Assembly (NCBI RefSeq): GCF_031679605.1
Contig: NZ_CP117522.1
Coordinates: forward strand, 6,386,001-6,450,000
Direction of reading: 5' to 3'
Source: Streptomyces luomodiensis
GTDB lineage: Bacteria > Actinomycetota > Actinomycetes > Streptomycetales > Streptomycetaceae
DNA: 64,000 nucleotides
Below, piece by piece: positions 18,626-26,635 of this stretch. The notes beneath the pieces are model-generated. The model saw only the letters and a program-made list of their open reading frames with translations. It was not told the DNA's origin and did not search any database. A program made the position numbers and the translations under genes. Each line of letters starts with the position of its first letter. The first letter of the stretch is position 1.

Positions 18626-18653
18626 TACAGGATCAGGTCGGCACCTTCCAGGG
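18605..18653 (+). promoter_or_regulatory. Candidate antiterminator pairing and competing hairpins in the wblC leader
   Basis: CCCTGGA (18605-18611) is complementary over 7 bases to TCCAGGG (18647-18653). Two small hairpins compete with it: CTGGA-GTTA-TCCAG (18607-18620) and CTGAT-ACAGG-ATCAG (about 18622-18636). The long pairing and the terminator share bases 18650-18653 and cannot coexist. Confidence 0.6.
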
Positions 18654-18687
18654 CCGCGGAACCCACACCGGGATCCGCGGCCCTTTT
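18650..18687 (+). terminator. Intrinsic terminator in the wblC leader (attenuator)
   Basis: AGGGCCGCGGA (18650-18660) pairs perfectly over 11 bp with TCCGCGGCCCT (18674-18684), and TTTT follows at 18684-18687. An inner CCC/GGG pair can tighten the loop. It stands about 55 nt upstream of the wblC GTG, so it acts before the gene, as an attenuator. Confidence 0.88.
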
Positions 18688-18740
18688 GATTTGCCACAGT
18701 CCGGCCAACAGCCGGACCGAAGAGACGAGGAACACACACC

Positions 18741-19103
18741 GTGCAACTCAACGCACCCGCCCCGTCCGCATCGACCGACCTGAACCGCCCGCCTGACCCC
18801 TCGGAGGACTCCTTGACCCCGCTCACCGCCCTCACCGATCTCGATGAGGCCATCGACAACCTGGGTGTAGCCGTTCCGTGCCGTTCGTACGACCCGGAGG
18901 TCTTCTTCGCCGAGTCCCCGGCCGACGTCGAGTACGCGAAGTCGCTGTGTCAGACCTGCCCGCTGCGTGAGGCATGCCTCGCCGGGGCCAAGGACCGCCG
19001 TGAGCCCTGGGGCGTCTGGGGTGGCGAGCTCTTCGTCCAGGGTGTGGTGGTGGCCCGCAAGCGGCCGCGTGGCCGCCCGCGTAAGAACCCGGTCGCGGCA
19101 TGA
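18741..19103 (+). CDS. wblC: WhiB-family transcription factor WblC (WhiB7 type)
   Basis: The 120-residue protein has the four Fe-S ligands Cys47, Cys70, Cys73 and Cys79 (C-x22-C-x2-C-x5-C), the GVWGG turn (91-95) and a C-terminal AT-hook RGRPRK (110-115), which marks the WblC/WhiB7 subfamily. It activates intrinsic antibiotic-resistance genes together with the principal sigma factor. The GTG is preceded by GACGAGG. Position after uvrD2 and before an ABC1 kinase matches whiB7 in mycobacteria. Expression is probably controlled by the leader ORF and terminator directly upstream. Confidence 0.96.
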   Translation: MQLNAPAPSASTDLNRPPDPSEDSLTPLTALTDLDEAIDNLGVAVPCRSYDPEVFFAESPADVEYAKSLCQTCPLREACLAGAKDRREPWGVWGGELFVQGVVVARKRPRGRPRKNPVAA

Positions 19104-19411
19104 GCACCATCGGCACCATCGATCGCCCAGCGACGCACGACCCCATGAAGCAGGTCCCGACGATGACCCCACCGGTCTCCGAAACCCCCGCACCTGATAC
19201 CTCCGGCGCGCCCGAGTCGCGCCAGAACAGGAACCGAGAGATGCAACTCATCCAAGAAGCCCTGGCGCGTGCGCATATGCACGACCGGCTGCATGAAGCC
19301 GAGTCCGAACGAAGGGCCGTTCGGCTCGCGGCCGCCCGCCGGATGCAGCGCCGCGCGGAGCGCGCCTCGCGCCGTGCCCGCCGCGCCCTGGCCATGGCCG
19401 TCATGCAGTGA
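19100..19411 (+). CDS. Small Arg-rich protein translationally coupled to wblC
   Basis: The ATG overlaps the wblC stop (ATGA), so translation is probably coupled. The 103-residue product has a Pro/Thr-rich N-terminal third and an Arg/Ala-rich C-terminal helix (AARRMQRRAERASRRARRA) that should be strongly basic. I do not recognise a family. Nucleic-acid binding or a role linked to the antibiotic response would be guesses. An internal ATG at 19145 is an alternative start. Confidence 0.7.
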   Translation: MSTIGTIDRPATHDPMKQVPTMTPPVSETPAPDTSGAPESRQNRNREMQLIQEALARAHMHDRLHEAESERRAVRLAAARRMQRRAERASRRARRALAMAVMQ

Positions 19412-19493
19412 CCATGTGCGGCACCGACCAGACGCAGGGCTGATACGCAGACGCGCCGACCAGGTCATACACCGACCCGTCGCGCGACCCCGG

Positions 19494-19548
19494 GGGCCGG
19501 TCCGATCGGACCGGCCCTTCGGCTGTCCCGGAGCGGCCGCGCTCCGGG
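19494..19548. terminator. Two hairpins between convergent genes
   Basis: GGGCCGGTCC-GATC-GGACCGGCCC (19494-19517) is a perfect 10-bp stem followed by TT. CCCGGAGC-GGCCGC-GCTCCGGG (19527-19548) follows directly. They lie between the wblC operon and the convergent ABC1 kinase gene and could stop transcription from both sides. Confidence 0.75.
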
Positions 19549-19588
19549 CGAGCGCCGCCCGGTGGCAGAGGCCCGGCCGGGCGCGAAC

Positions 19589-21022
19589 TCAGGCCTTCTC
19601 GGTGCCCTGCCCGGAGTCGGCCTTCTCGGCGCCTTCCCCGACGTGGTCCTCGGCGTTGTCCGCGGCGCGGTCCCCGGACGCCGGGCCCACCGCGAAGCCG
19701 GGTACCCATGCCTCCAGTTCATTCCGCATCCGCACCGTGGCGCCCAACTGGCACAGCACCCCGATCGTGCTCAGGGTCACCCGGTGAATCAGCAGATAGG
19801 CGGGCGGCAGGTTCAGCTGATTGCCCAGCTCATAGACGGGGGAGCGACGATCGGCCATCCGCGCCGCCTGGCTGCGCAGCCACTGCCGGTCGAAGACGAA
19901 CACATCGGTCTGGGCCGGTTCGAGCATCGGCAGCAGGAAGTCCAGCAGATCGTCGGGGTCGATCTCGATCGTCGGCTTGACGAACCCCTCCTCGCGCATC
20001 AGCTCGTAGACCCCCGCGGCGTCGCCGTCGAGCGCCAGGCGCAGCGCGATGCCGATGGGCTCCGGCAGCCCTTCGGGGAGCCGGTTCACCGAGCCGAAGT
20101 CCAGAACCCCCAGCTTCCACCGCTCCGGCGGCCCGTCCGGGTCGTCACCGGTCAGCAGCCGGAAGTTCCCCGGATGCGGATCGGCGTGCAGCAGCCCGGT
20201 GCGGGACGCCCCCGAGAACAGAAAGCGGGCCAGCAGCTGCCCGGCGCGATCCCGCTCCTCCTGCGTGCCGTCGGCTATCACCTCGGAGAGCGGTATCCCC
20301 TCCAGCCATTCGGTGATCAGTATCTGATCGCTCTGGTGCACCACCTCGGGCACCATGATCTCCGCGTCCTGCGCGTACTCCTCCGCATGGGCCCGCTGGG
20401 ACGCCGCCTCCAGCTCGTAGTCCAGCTCCTCGGCGACGCGCTCGCGCAACTCCGCGATCAGCGGCTTGATGTCCAGCCCCGGCACCAGCGGACCCAGCAC
20501 CCGGGCGAACCGGCTCAGTTGGTTGAGGTCGGACAGCAGCGCCTCACCCGCCCCCGGGTACTGCACCTTGACCGCCACCGTGCGCCCGTCGTGCCAGACC
20601 GCCCGGTGGACCTGCCCGATCGAGGCGGCCGCCGCCGGCTTGTCCTCGAATTCCTGGAACAGCTCCGCCCAGTCCGGCCCCAGCCGCTCCGCCAGCGCCG
20701 CGTGGACCGTGCGCGTGGGCATGGGAGGGGCCGCTTCCTGGAGCTTGGTCAGGGCCGCCCGGTAGTGCTTGGCTATCTCCTCGGGCAGCGCCGACTCGAA
20801 GACCGACATGGCCTGGCCGAGCTTCATGGCCCCGCCCTTGAGCTCGCCGAGGACCTTGAACATCTGCTCGGCGGTACGCTGCTGGACCTCGCGTGCGACG
20901 ATCTCCGCCGGCCGCCCCCCTATCCGCTTCCCGAGCCCCCACGTGGCGCGCCCCGCGAATCCCAAGGGCAGCGTCGCCAGTTTGGCGGTACGGGTGATCG
21001 CCTTGCGCGGCAGATCGGTCAT
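19589..21022 (-). CDS. ABC1/UbiB/ADCK-family atypical kinase
   Basis: The 477-residue protein carries the family motifs: the KxGQ extension (AMKLGQAMSVF), the Ala-rich loop AAASIGQVHRA, the VAVKVQYPG lysine, HADPHPGNF as catalytic loop and LDFGSV as metal-binding motif. Family members have ATPase or kinase-like activity and are tied to quinone synthesis or lipid homeostasis; the actinobacterial substrate is not settled. The ATG has GGAGG five bases upstream; a TTG 12 nt earlier overlaps that RBS. The end is an acidic/polar tail. In mycobacteria a homologue also lies next to whiB7. Confidence 0.92.
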   Translation of the reverse strand: MTDLPRKAITRTAKLATLPLGFAGRATWGLGKRIGGRPAEIVAREVQQRTAEQMFKVLGELKGGAMKLGQAMSVFESALPEEIAKHYRAALTKLQEAAPPMPTRTVHAALAERLGPDWAELFQEFEDKPAAAASIGQVHRAVWHDGRTVAVKVQYPGAGEALLSDLNQLSRFARVLGPLVPGLDIKPLIAELRERVAEELDYELEAASQRAHAEEYAQDAEIMVPEVVHQSDQILITEWLEGIPLSEVIADGTQEERDRAGQLLARFLFSGASRTGLLHADPHPGNFRLLTGDDPDGPPERWKLGVLDFGSVNRLPEGLPEPIGIALRLALDGDAAGVYELMREEGFVKPTIEIDPDDLLDFLLPMLEPAQTDVFVFDRQWLRSQAARMADRRSPVYELGNQLNLPPAYLLIHRVTLSTIGVLCQLGATVRMRNELEAWVPGFAVGPASGDRAADNAEDHVGEGAEKADSGQGTEKA

Positions 21023-21098
21023 GCGCCCCTCCAACTACAGCCGTGCCATTCCGGGGATGCGGCCCCCGGCCCCCCGTCGCCCCATGTGCAGGCGTCGG

Positions 21099-22220
21099 TC
21101 ACCCGGACATTGTCGCGTGCGATGCCTCTGCGGCCGAGGCATATACGGCATCCTCCTCCCCGGCCGCCCCGCAGCCGCATCCGGGATGTGCTTCGACCGG
21201 ACGCGCCTCCCAGACGAGAGAGGGGAGCGCCAACTCCCACCGGACCCCCGCGCCCCCGGAGGGCCGACCGTCCAGGAAGGCCAGCGCCTGCACCGCCGCG
21301 AACCCCGCCACCACCATCGCCAGCGCCGCGTCACAGGCCGGGGCGGTCCGCCGGCGGCCGGACCGCCACTGCGCGAGCATCCGCGGCCAGGCGGGCTCCC
21401 GCTCGGCACGGCCCGCCGCGGCGCAGCCCGCACAGGGCGAGATACCCGGCACCACCAGCGGTCCCACCACCCCGGTGGCCTCGATGACCCCTGCGTAGAG
21501 ATGGGGGGTCCCGGAGGCGAGCAGCGGCTCGGCCGGCTCCGGCTCCGGTGCGTACGCCGCGAGGCCGTCACGCGGGGCGATCACCACAAGGGCCAGCCCC
21601 GGCTCCCCCGAGGAGGTCCGCTCCCGCGCCGGGCTGCGCGGGAGCGGACCGGGCGCGGCCTGTCCCACCACGCGACGCGCGGCCAGATCCCGCCGCTCCC
21701 CGATCTGATCGGCCGACAACCCGCCGGGAGCCACATCCCAGGGCTCGACACGGCCCCCGTCCACCACATCGACCCGGCCGATCCCCTCGGCCGACAGCAC
21801 GGCCGCGACCGCCGCCCCGACCCGCCCGGCGCCCCGGACCTGCACTCGCGTGGCCCGCCGTGCGGCGAGCAGCCGCGCGGCCGCCCCGGGCTCGGGATGC
21901 AGCACCGACAGCGAGCCCGCGTCCGGCCGCAGCCGGTCCAGGGCCGCGGCGGGCTCACCGCCGTCCCTCGGCTCGTCCAGCAGACCGGCCGCCGCCAGCC
22001 GGTCCACCAGTGCGTCGGCCCGCCCCTCCGGCAGTCCGATGGCTCGGGCCTCCTGCCGCAGCAGCGGCAGACCGCGTGTGCCGTCCAGCAGCTCCAGGAA
22101 GCTGCCCGTGGCCGTGTCCACCGGCCCCATCACCACCGCATGCGCGCGGGCCACCCCGAACTGCACCGTGTCCCGACTGCGCCAGCCCCGCCGCAGCGCT
22201 GGCTTGAGCATGGGATGCAT
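21099..22220 (-). CDS. ThiF/E1-like Rossmann protein with zinc cysteines (TOMM-partner type)
   Basis: The 373-residue protein has an N-terminal winged-helix-like domain of about 110 residues (LDGTRGLPLL, VDRLAAAGLLDEP). A Rossmann fold with VRGAGRVGAAVAAVL and DVVDGGRVEPWDV, as in ThiF/MoeB/E1 enzymes, follows. Two Cys pairs (SPCAGC and HPGCGC) fit the structural zinc of this superfamily. The arrangement resembles leader-peptide-binding cyclodehydratase partners of thiazole/oxazole peptide pathways, but no precursor peptide or YcaO gene is present. The ATG at 22220 has a GGGGGGAACGGGG run upstream; ATG 22211 is an alternative. It is divergent from a metallopeptidase gene. Confidence 0.8.
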   Translation of the reverse strand: MHPMLKPALRRGWRSRDTVQFGVARAHAVVMGPVDTATGSFLELLDGTRGLPLLRQEARAIGLPEGRADALVDRLAAAGLLDEPRDGGEPAAALDRLRPDAGSLSVLHPEPGAAARLLAARRATRVQVRGAGRVGAAVAAVLSAEGIGRVDVVDGGRVEPWDVAPGGLSADQIGERRDLAARRVVGQAAPGPLPRSPARERTSSGEPGLALVVIAPRDGLAAYAPEPEPAEPLLASGTPHLYAGVIEATGVVGPLVVPGISPCAGCAAAGRAEREPAWPRMLAQWRSGRRRTAPACDAALAMVVAGFAAVQALAFLDGRPSGGAGVRWELALPSLVWEARPVEAHPGCGCGAAGEEDAVYASAAEASHATMSG

Positions 22221-22520
22221 CCCCGTTCCCCCCCGTCGATGATGTATGTATGTTCGAGTCGAATCTTGCCTGTTCATGTGATGTCGTCATGAGCTGTGCC
22301 GGTTCGCTTCCGTTGAACCGCCCTCAGCATGCGGATTGGTGCCGTTGCTCCGCTGAGCGTTGTCCACAGGTCGTGGAATAAGTCGTACTAGTCCGGTCGT
22401 ACAACCCCGGTCAGCCCATTCCCGCCCAGTCGTACACGCCGTGCACACCGTGGAGTGGTTCGGTTCGCAACCGACGTGCGGGGCGGGACTTCCCCGGCTG
22501 CCAGCGGGTAACGTCGGGGC
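22221..22520. other. Divergent intergenic region
   Basis: This 300-bp spacer is clearly less GC-rich than its surroundings and separates two divergent genes. It contains a palindrome TTCGA-G-TCGAA (22253-22263) next to TATGTATG repeats and, at the right end, TAACGT (22509-22514), the probable -10 of the leaderless metallopeptidase gene. No small gene with an RBS is seen. Confidence 0.5.
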
Positions 22521-23150
22521 GTGTCCGCCGATCCGTCCCCTCGCACCGCGGCCGAGAACCCCTCGCGCAGCGCCGCGAGCGCACCGCGCACCGTCCCGAG
22601 CCCGCCGAGCCGGGGCGCGGGCGCGAGCGCGGTCGAGGTCCGCCGGAGCACCCGGCGGCGCAGGACGGTCTCCGCCTATCGCGAGGGCGACCGCACCGTC
22701 GTCCTCATCCCCGCCCGGATGTCGGAGGCGGAGGAGCGGCGCTGGGTGAGCGTCATGCTGGAGAAGCTGGCGGCGCAGGAGAGCAAGCGGATGCTGGGCG
22801 ACGCGGAGCTGGCCGCCCGCGCCGAGTGGCTCTCCGGCCAGTACCTGGACGGGCGGGCCCGGCCCGCCTCCGTCCGCTGGGTCACCAACCAGAACACCCG
22901 ATGGGGGTCGTGCACCCCCGCCGAGGGCAGCATCCGGCTCTCGCACCGGCTCCAGGGCATGCCGGAGTACGTCGTGGACTACGTGCTCCTCCACGAACTG
23001 GCCCATCTGCTGGTGCCGGGGCACGGCCGGCGTTTCTGGCAGCTCCTGGAGGCGTATCCGCGGACCGAGCGGGCGCGGGGCTACCTCGAAGGGGTGGTCG
23101 CCGCCGGGCGGTTGCCGTACCTTTCCGGGGCCGGGGACGACCAGCCGTGA
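22521..23150 (+). CDS. YgjP-like (DUF45/M48-type) metallopeptidase
   Basis: The 209-residue protein has TRWGSC followed by VLLHELAHL and a further His in GHGRRFW, the zinc-binding pattern of YgjP/DUF45 peptidases. The N-terminal 45 residues are Ser/Pro/Arg-rich and probably disordered; no membrane segment is present. The GTG is 6 nt after TAACGT, which indicates a leaderless mRNA. It is divergent from the ThiF-like gene, a pairing that could be functional (E1-like protein plus peptidase), but the substrate is unknown. Confidence 0.85.
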   Translation: MSADPSPRTAAENPSRSAASAPRTVPSPPSRGAGASAVEVRRSTRRRRTVSAYREGDRTVVLIPARMSEAEERRWVSVMLEKLAAQESKRMLGDAELAARAEWLSGQYLDGRARPASVRWVTNQNTRWGSCTPAEGSIRLSHRLQGMPEYVVDYVLLHELAHLLVPGHGRRFWQLLEAYPRTERARGYLEGVVAAGRLPYLSGAGDDQP

Positions 23151-23254
23151 GGGAACCACGCCCGGCTCTCCGACGTCGCTCATAGTCGGCGGCAGCGGCT
23201 AGCCTGGCGCGACAAACGCACTCACGGTATCGGGATGGGGGACGGTCCTCACGT

Positions 23255-25075
23255 ATGGCCAGGGAATTCCAGCGGGGCCACAAGGCCAGGATCAGTGATC
23301 TGACGGCCGGGAGGGATCTGTACGTCGGGGTGCAGATCGCCGGACCCGGCCTGAGCTTCGACATCAGCTGCTTCGGTCTCGATGCCAACGAGCGGCTGTC
23401 GGACGACCGCTACTTCATCTTCTACAACCAGCCGAAATCCCCTGAAGAAGCGATACAGCAACTCGGGGCGCAGGCCGGTGACACGGACTCGTTCCGCGTC
23501 ACGCTCGACAGCATCCCGTCCACCATCCAGAAGCTCTCCTTCACCGCGACCATCGACGGCGCCGGGCAGATGTCGCAGATCGGTCCCGGCTACCTCCGGA
23601 TCGTCGCGGGCGGCGAGGAGGTGGCCCGGTACTCCTTCACCGGCTCGGAGTTCAGCACCGAACGCGCGGTGATGCTGGGCGACTTCTACCTCAAGGACGT
23701 GTGGCGGTTCGCCGCCGTCGGTCAGGGCTTCGACGGCGGACTGGAGGCGCTGCTGAAGAACTTCGGCGGTGAGGTGGCCGAGGAGGAGCCCGCCCCCGCG
23801 CCCGCCCAGGGCGCCGCGCCCGGCTTCGCACCGCCCGGCCAGGCGGCTCCCGCTCCCGGCTTCGCACCCCCGGCCGCGACCGCACCCCCGGCCGCGACCG
23901 CACCCCCAGCCGCGACCGCGGCCCCGGCCGCTCCGGCCCCGCCCGCACCGCAGCCCGCCCCCGCCTTCGGCGCTCCCCAGGCAGCGCCGCCCCAGGGGCC
24001 GCCGCCTCAGGCAACACCGCCCCAGGGGCCGACGCCCCAGGGGATGCCCTCCCCGGGCACGCCTCCGCAGGGAACGCCGCACGGCACCCCGCCCCAGGGC
24101 ACGCCCCCGCAGGGCGTCCAGCCGCCCGTCCCCGGCACCCCGCAGATGCACGGCGCCCCGACCATCGCCGCGCCCATGGCGCCGCCCGGCCAGGTCCCGC
24201 CGCCCGCTCCACCGGGCCAGTTCCCGGGCCAGCAGCCCCAGTTCGGCCAGCCGCCGGGCCAGACCCCGCCCGCCCCCGCGCCGTACGGCCAGCCACCCGC
24301 CCAGCCGTATCCGGGCCAGCCCGGCCCGCCCGCCCAGCCGTACCCCGGTCAGCCCGCCCCTTACGGCGGCCAGGGCCAGCCGCAGGCCATGGGCGTGCCC
24401 CAGGGCGGTGGCGCGCCCGGGGTCCAGGCCGCGCTCGCCCAGTACCGCGAGGCGCCCACCGGTCAGCGCTGGACGCCGCAGAACCCCCGGATGATGCGGG
24501 TCGACCTCGGCGTCGGCGGACAGCCCGTGCTCGCCCGCCAGGGCACGATGGTGCTCTACCAGGGCAAGGTCGACTTCAGCTACAAGGGCGCCGGCTTCCG
24601 CGGCCGGATCGTCGGCAACGCGACCGGCCAGGAGATGCAGCTGATGCGTTGCACCGGCCAGGGCCAGGTCTTCCTCGCCGAGAACGCCGCCGAACTCCAC
24701 CCGATCGAGCTCCAGGGCGACGCCATCTGTGTGGCCGCCGAGAACGTGCTCGCCTTCGACGAGTCGCTGCACCACGAGGTGCGCCGGATCGAGGGCCACG
24801 GCATCCCCGGCGGCGCGCTGTTCACCCTCCAGTTCCAGGGCACCGGCACCGTCGTGGTGAAGACCGAGGGCACGCCGGTCGTCCTCCCGGTCACCCCGAC
24901 CACCTTCGCCGACAGCAACGCCATCGTGGCGTGGTCCGCCGGAGCACAGGTGATCATCTCCAGCCAGGTGCGGCTGCGCCGCAGCGCCTACCCCGGACAC
25001 AGCGGGGAGACCGTGAACCTCCAGTTCCGTGGTGCGCCCGGCAACTTCATCGTCGTCCAGCCCTACGAGGTCTGA
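23255..25075 (+). CDS. TerD-domain / AIM24-domain fusion protein with long Pro-Gln-Ala linker
   Basis: The 606-residue protein begins with a TerD domain (about 1-185; FDISCFGLDANERLSDDRYFIFYNQ carries the acidic Ca-binding pattern, given here by its key Asp residues). It continues with about 210 residues of Pro/Ala/Gln/Gly repeats (PPQGTPPQG, PGQPGPPAQPYPGQ) and ends in an AIM24 beta-roll domain (about 400-606). TerD proteins belong to the tellurite/stress-signalling gene set. AIM24 is named from a mitochondrial protein, and its bacterial role is unclear. It is the first of three genes spaced 11-16 nt apart, all with AIM24 domains, so they likely form one complex. TAGCCT at 23200-23205 could be the -10. 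Confidence 0.88.
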   Translation: MAREFQRGHKARISDLTAGRDLYVGVQIAGPGLSFDISCFGLDANERLSDDRYFIFYNQPKSPEEAIQQLGAQAGDTDSFRVTLDSIPSTIQKLSFTATIDGAGQMSQIGPGYLRIVAGGEEVARYSFTGSEFSTERAVMLGDFYLKDVWRFAAVGQGFDGGLEALLKNFGGEVAEEEPAPAPAQGAAPGFAPPGQAAPAPGFAPPAATAPPAATAPPAATAAPAAPAPPAPQPAPAFGAPQAAPPQGPPPQATPPQGPTPQGMPSPGTPPQGTPHGTPPQGTPPQGVQPPVPGTPQMHGAPTIAAPMAPPGQVPPPAPPGQFPGQQPQFGQPPGQTPPAPAPYGQPPAQPYPGQPGPPAQPYPGQPAPYGGQGQPQAMGVPQGGGAPGVQAALAQYREAPTGQRWTPQNPRMMRVDLGVGGQPVLARQGTMVLYQGKVDFSYKGAGFRGRIVGNATGQEMQLMRCTGQGQVFLAENAAELHPIELQGDAICVAAENVLAFDESLHHEVRRIEGHGIPGGALFTLQFQGTGTVVVKTEGTPVVLPVTPTTFADSNAIVAWSAGAQVIISSQVRLRRSAYPGHSGETVNLQFRGAPGNFIVVQPYEV

Positions 25076-25086
25076 GGGAGCCCGTC

Positions 25087-25770
25087 ATGGACCAGCAAAT
25101 GATCTCGGGCTTCGCCCCCGCCCCGGTCGCCGCCCGTATGGAGAACCACGGCGCCAGCATGCTCAAGGTCGCCATGCAGAGCGGCCAGGACCTCTTCGCC
25201 CGCACCGGCTCGATGGTGGCCTACGAGGGCTTCGTCCAGTACGAGCCCAACCCGCCCGCGGTACGTCAGATGGCCTCCCAGTGGCTCACCGGTGAGGGCG
25301 CCCCGCTGATGCGGTGCAGCGGCGACGGGCTGCTCTACCTCGCCGACTACGGGGCCAACGTCGTCTGCATCAACCTCAACGGCGACGCCCTGTCGGTCAA
25401 CGGCACCAACCTCCTGGCCTTCGACGCGCACCTCCAGTGGGGCGTCGAACGGGTCAAGGGCATCGCCAAGTTCGCCGGGCAGGGCCTGTTCAACGTGGGC
25501 GTCTCCGGCACCGGCTGGGTCGCGCTGACCTCCCGCGGCAACCCCATCGTCGTCGACTGCGGCCGTGGCGAGGACGAGACCTATGTGGACCCGGACGCGC
25601 TCGTGGCCTGGTCCTCCGGGCTCAAGGTGAAGGGCAAGCGCAGCTTCAAGGCGTCGTCCCTGATCGGCCGGGGCAGCGGCGAGGCGTATCAGCTCGGCTT
25701 CTCCGGGCAGGGCTTCGTCGTCGTACAGCCCAGTGAGGACAGCACCGACCGGCTCCGGGCCCGGGGCTGA
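25087..25770 (+). CDS. AIM24-family protein
   Basis: The 227-residue protein is a single AIM24 domain. Typical features are MLKVAMQSGQDLFARTGSMVAYEG near the start (only the core VAYEG is diagnostic), LMRCSGDGLLYLAD, DALVAWSSGLKV and LGFSGQGFVVVQPSE at the end. It lies 11 nt after the TerD-AIM24 fusion and 16 nt before another AIM24 gene. The repeated domain in three adjacent genes points to duplication and probably to hetero-oligomers. No signal peptide or membrane segment is visible. Confidence 0.9.
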   Translation: MDQQMISGFAPAPVAARMENHGASMLKVAMQSGQDLFARTGSMVAYEGFVQYEPNPPAVRQMASQWLTGEGAPLMRCSGDGLLYLADYGANVVCINLNGDALSVNGTNLLAFDAHLQWGVERVKGIAKFAGQGLFNVGVSGTGWVALTSRGNPIVVDCGRGEDETYVDPDALVAWSSGLKVKGKRSFKASSLIGRGSGEAYQLGFSGQGFVVVQPSEDSTDRLRARG

Positions 25771-25786
25771 GGGGGAGGGACACCAG

Positions 25787-26545
25787 ATGCAGAGCCCGCT
25801 TTTCGCCTTCACCGAGGCCCAGACGCAGGACCGCTACGCGCTCCAGAACCCGCACCTGCTGCGGGTCGCCCTGAGCGGCCATGAGGATGTGCTCGCCCGT
25901 AAGGGCAGCATGGTCGCCTATCAGGGGCTCATGGAGTTCGACGGTGAGTACCAGACGCCGGGGCAGCGCAGCGCGCGGAGCCGTTCCGGTGAGGGCCTGG
26001 ACCTGATGCGCTGCTCCGGGCAGGGCACGGTCTACCTCGCCAACCTCGCCCAGCACATCCATGTGATGGACGTGGACCACGAGGGGCTGACCGTCGACAG
26101 CTCCTATGTGCTCGCGCTCGACTCCACGCTGCACTGGGAGACGATCGCGGTGGACAGCCAGTACGGGATCTCCGGATCCGGTAAGTACAACCTCAACATC
26201 TCCGGCCAGGGCAAGGTCGCGCTGATGACCTCGGGGGAGCCGCTGCTGCTCCAGATCACCCCCGACAAGTACGTCAACGTCGACGCGGACGCCATCGTCG
26301 CCTGGTCCAGCTCGCTGCGGGTCCAGATGCAGGCGCAGACGCACTCCTCGGGCGTCTGGCGGCGGCGCGGCAACACCGGCGAGGGCTGGGAGCTCAGCTT
26401 CCTCGGCCAGGGCTATGCCCTGGTGCAGCCCAGCGAGCTGCTGCCGCCGCAGAACGCGGTGATCGGGGGCGGTATGGCCGCGCAGTTCGGCATGGGCCAG
26501 CAGGGCGCCCGCGGGCAGAACCAGGGCAACATCTTCAGCAACTGA
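25787..26545 (+). CDS. AIM24-family protein
   Basis: The 252-residue protein is the third AIM24 member of this operon, with ARKGSMVAYQG, LMRCSGQGTVYLA, DAIVAWSSSLRV and LSFLGQGYALVQPSE, and a Gln/Gly-rich tail (GMGQQGARGQNQGN). A very good RBS (GGGGGAGGGA, about 8 nt upstream) supports the start. It closes the operon, since a strong hairpin follows at 26564. Confidence 0.9.
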   Translation: MQSPLFAFTEAQTQDRYALQNPHLLRVALSGHEDVLARKGSMVAYQGLMEFDGEYQTPGQRSARSRSGEGLDLMRCSGQGTVYLANLAQHIHVMDVDHEGLTVDSSYVLALDSTLHWETIAVDSQYGISGSGKYNLNISGQGKVALMTSGEPLLLQITPDKYVNVDADAIVAWSSSLRVQMQAQTHSSGVWRRRGNTGEGWELSFLGQGYALVQPSELLPPQNAVIGGGMAAQFGMGQQGARGQNQGNIFSN

Positions 26546-26563
26546 CCGGGACCACCGGCGCGA

Positions 26564-26593
26564 CGGCCGCGGACCCTCTCGGGTCCGCGGCCG
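26564..26593. terminator. Bidirectional-type hairpin after the AIM24 operon
   Basis: A 13-bp perfect stem CGGCCGCGGACCC / GGGTCCGCGGCCG with TCTC loop lies between the AIM24 operon and the convergent Nudix gene. There is no U-tract, as is usual in Streptomyces. Confidence 0.8.
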
Positions 26594-26635
26594 CCTCGCG
26601 CTCCAGGCTCGCTCCGGTTCGCCCCGGCTCGCTCC

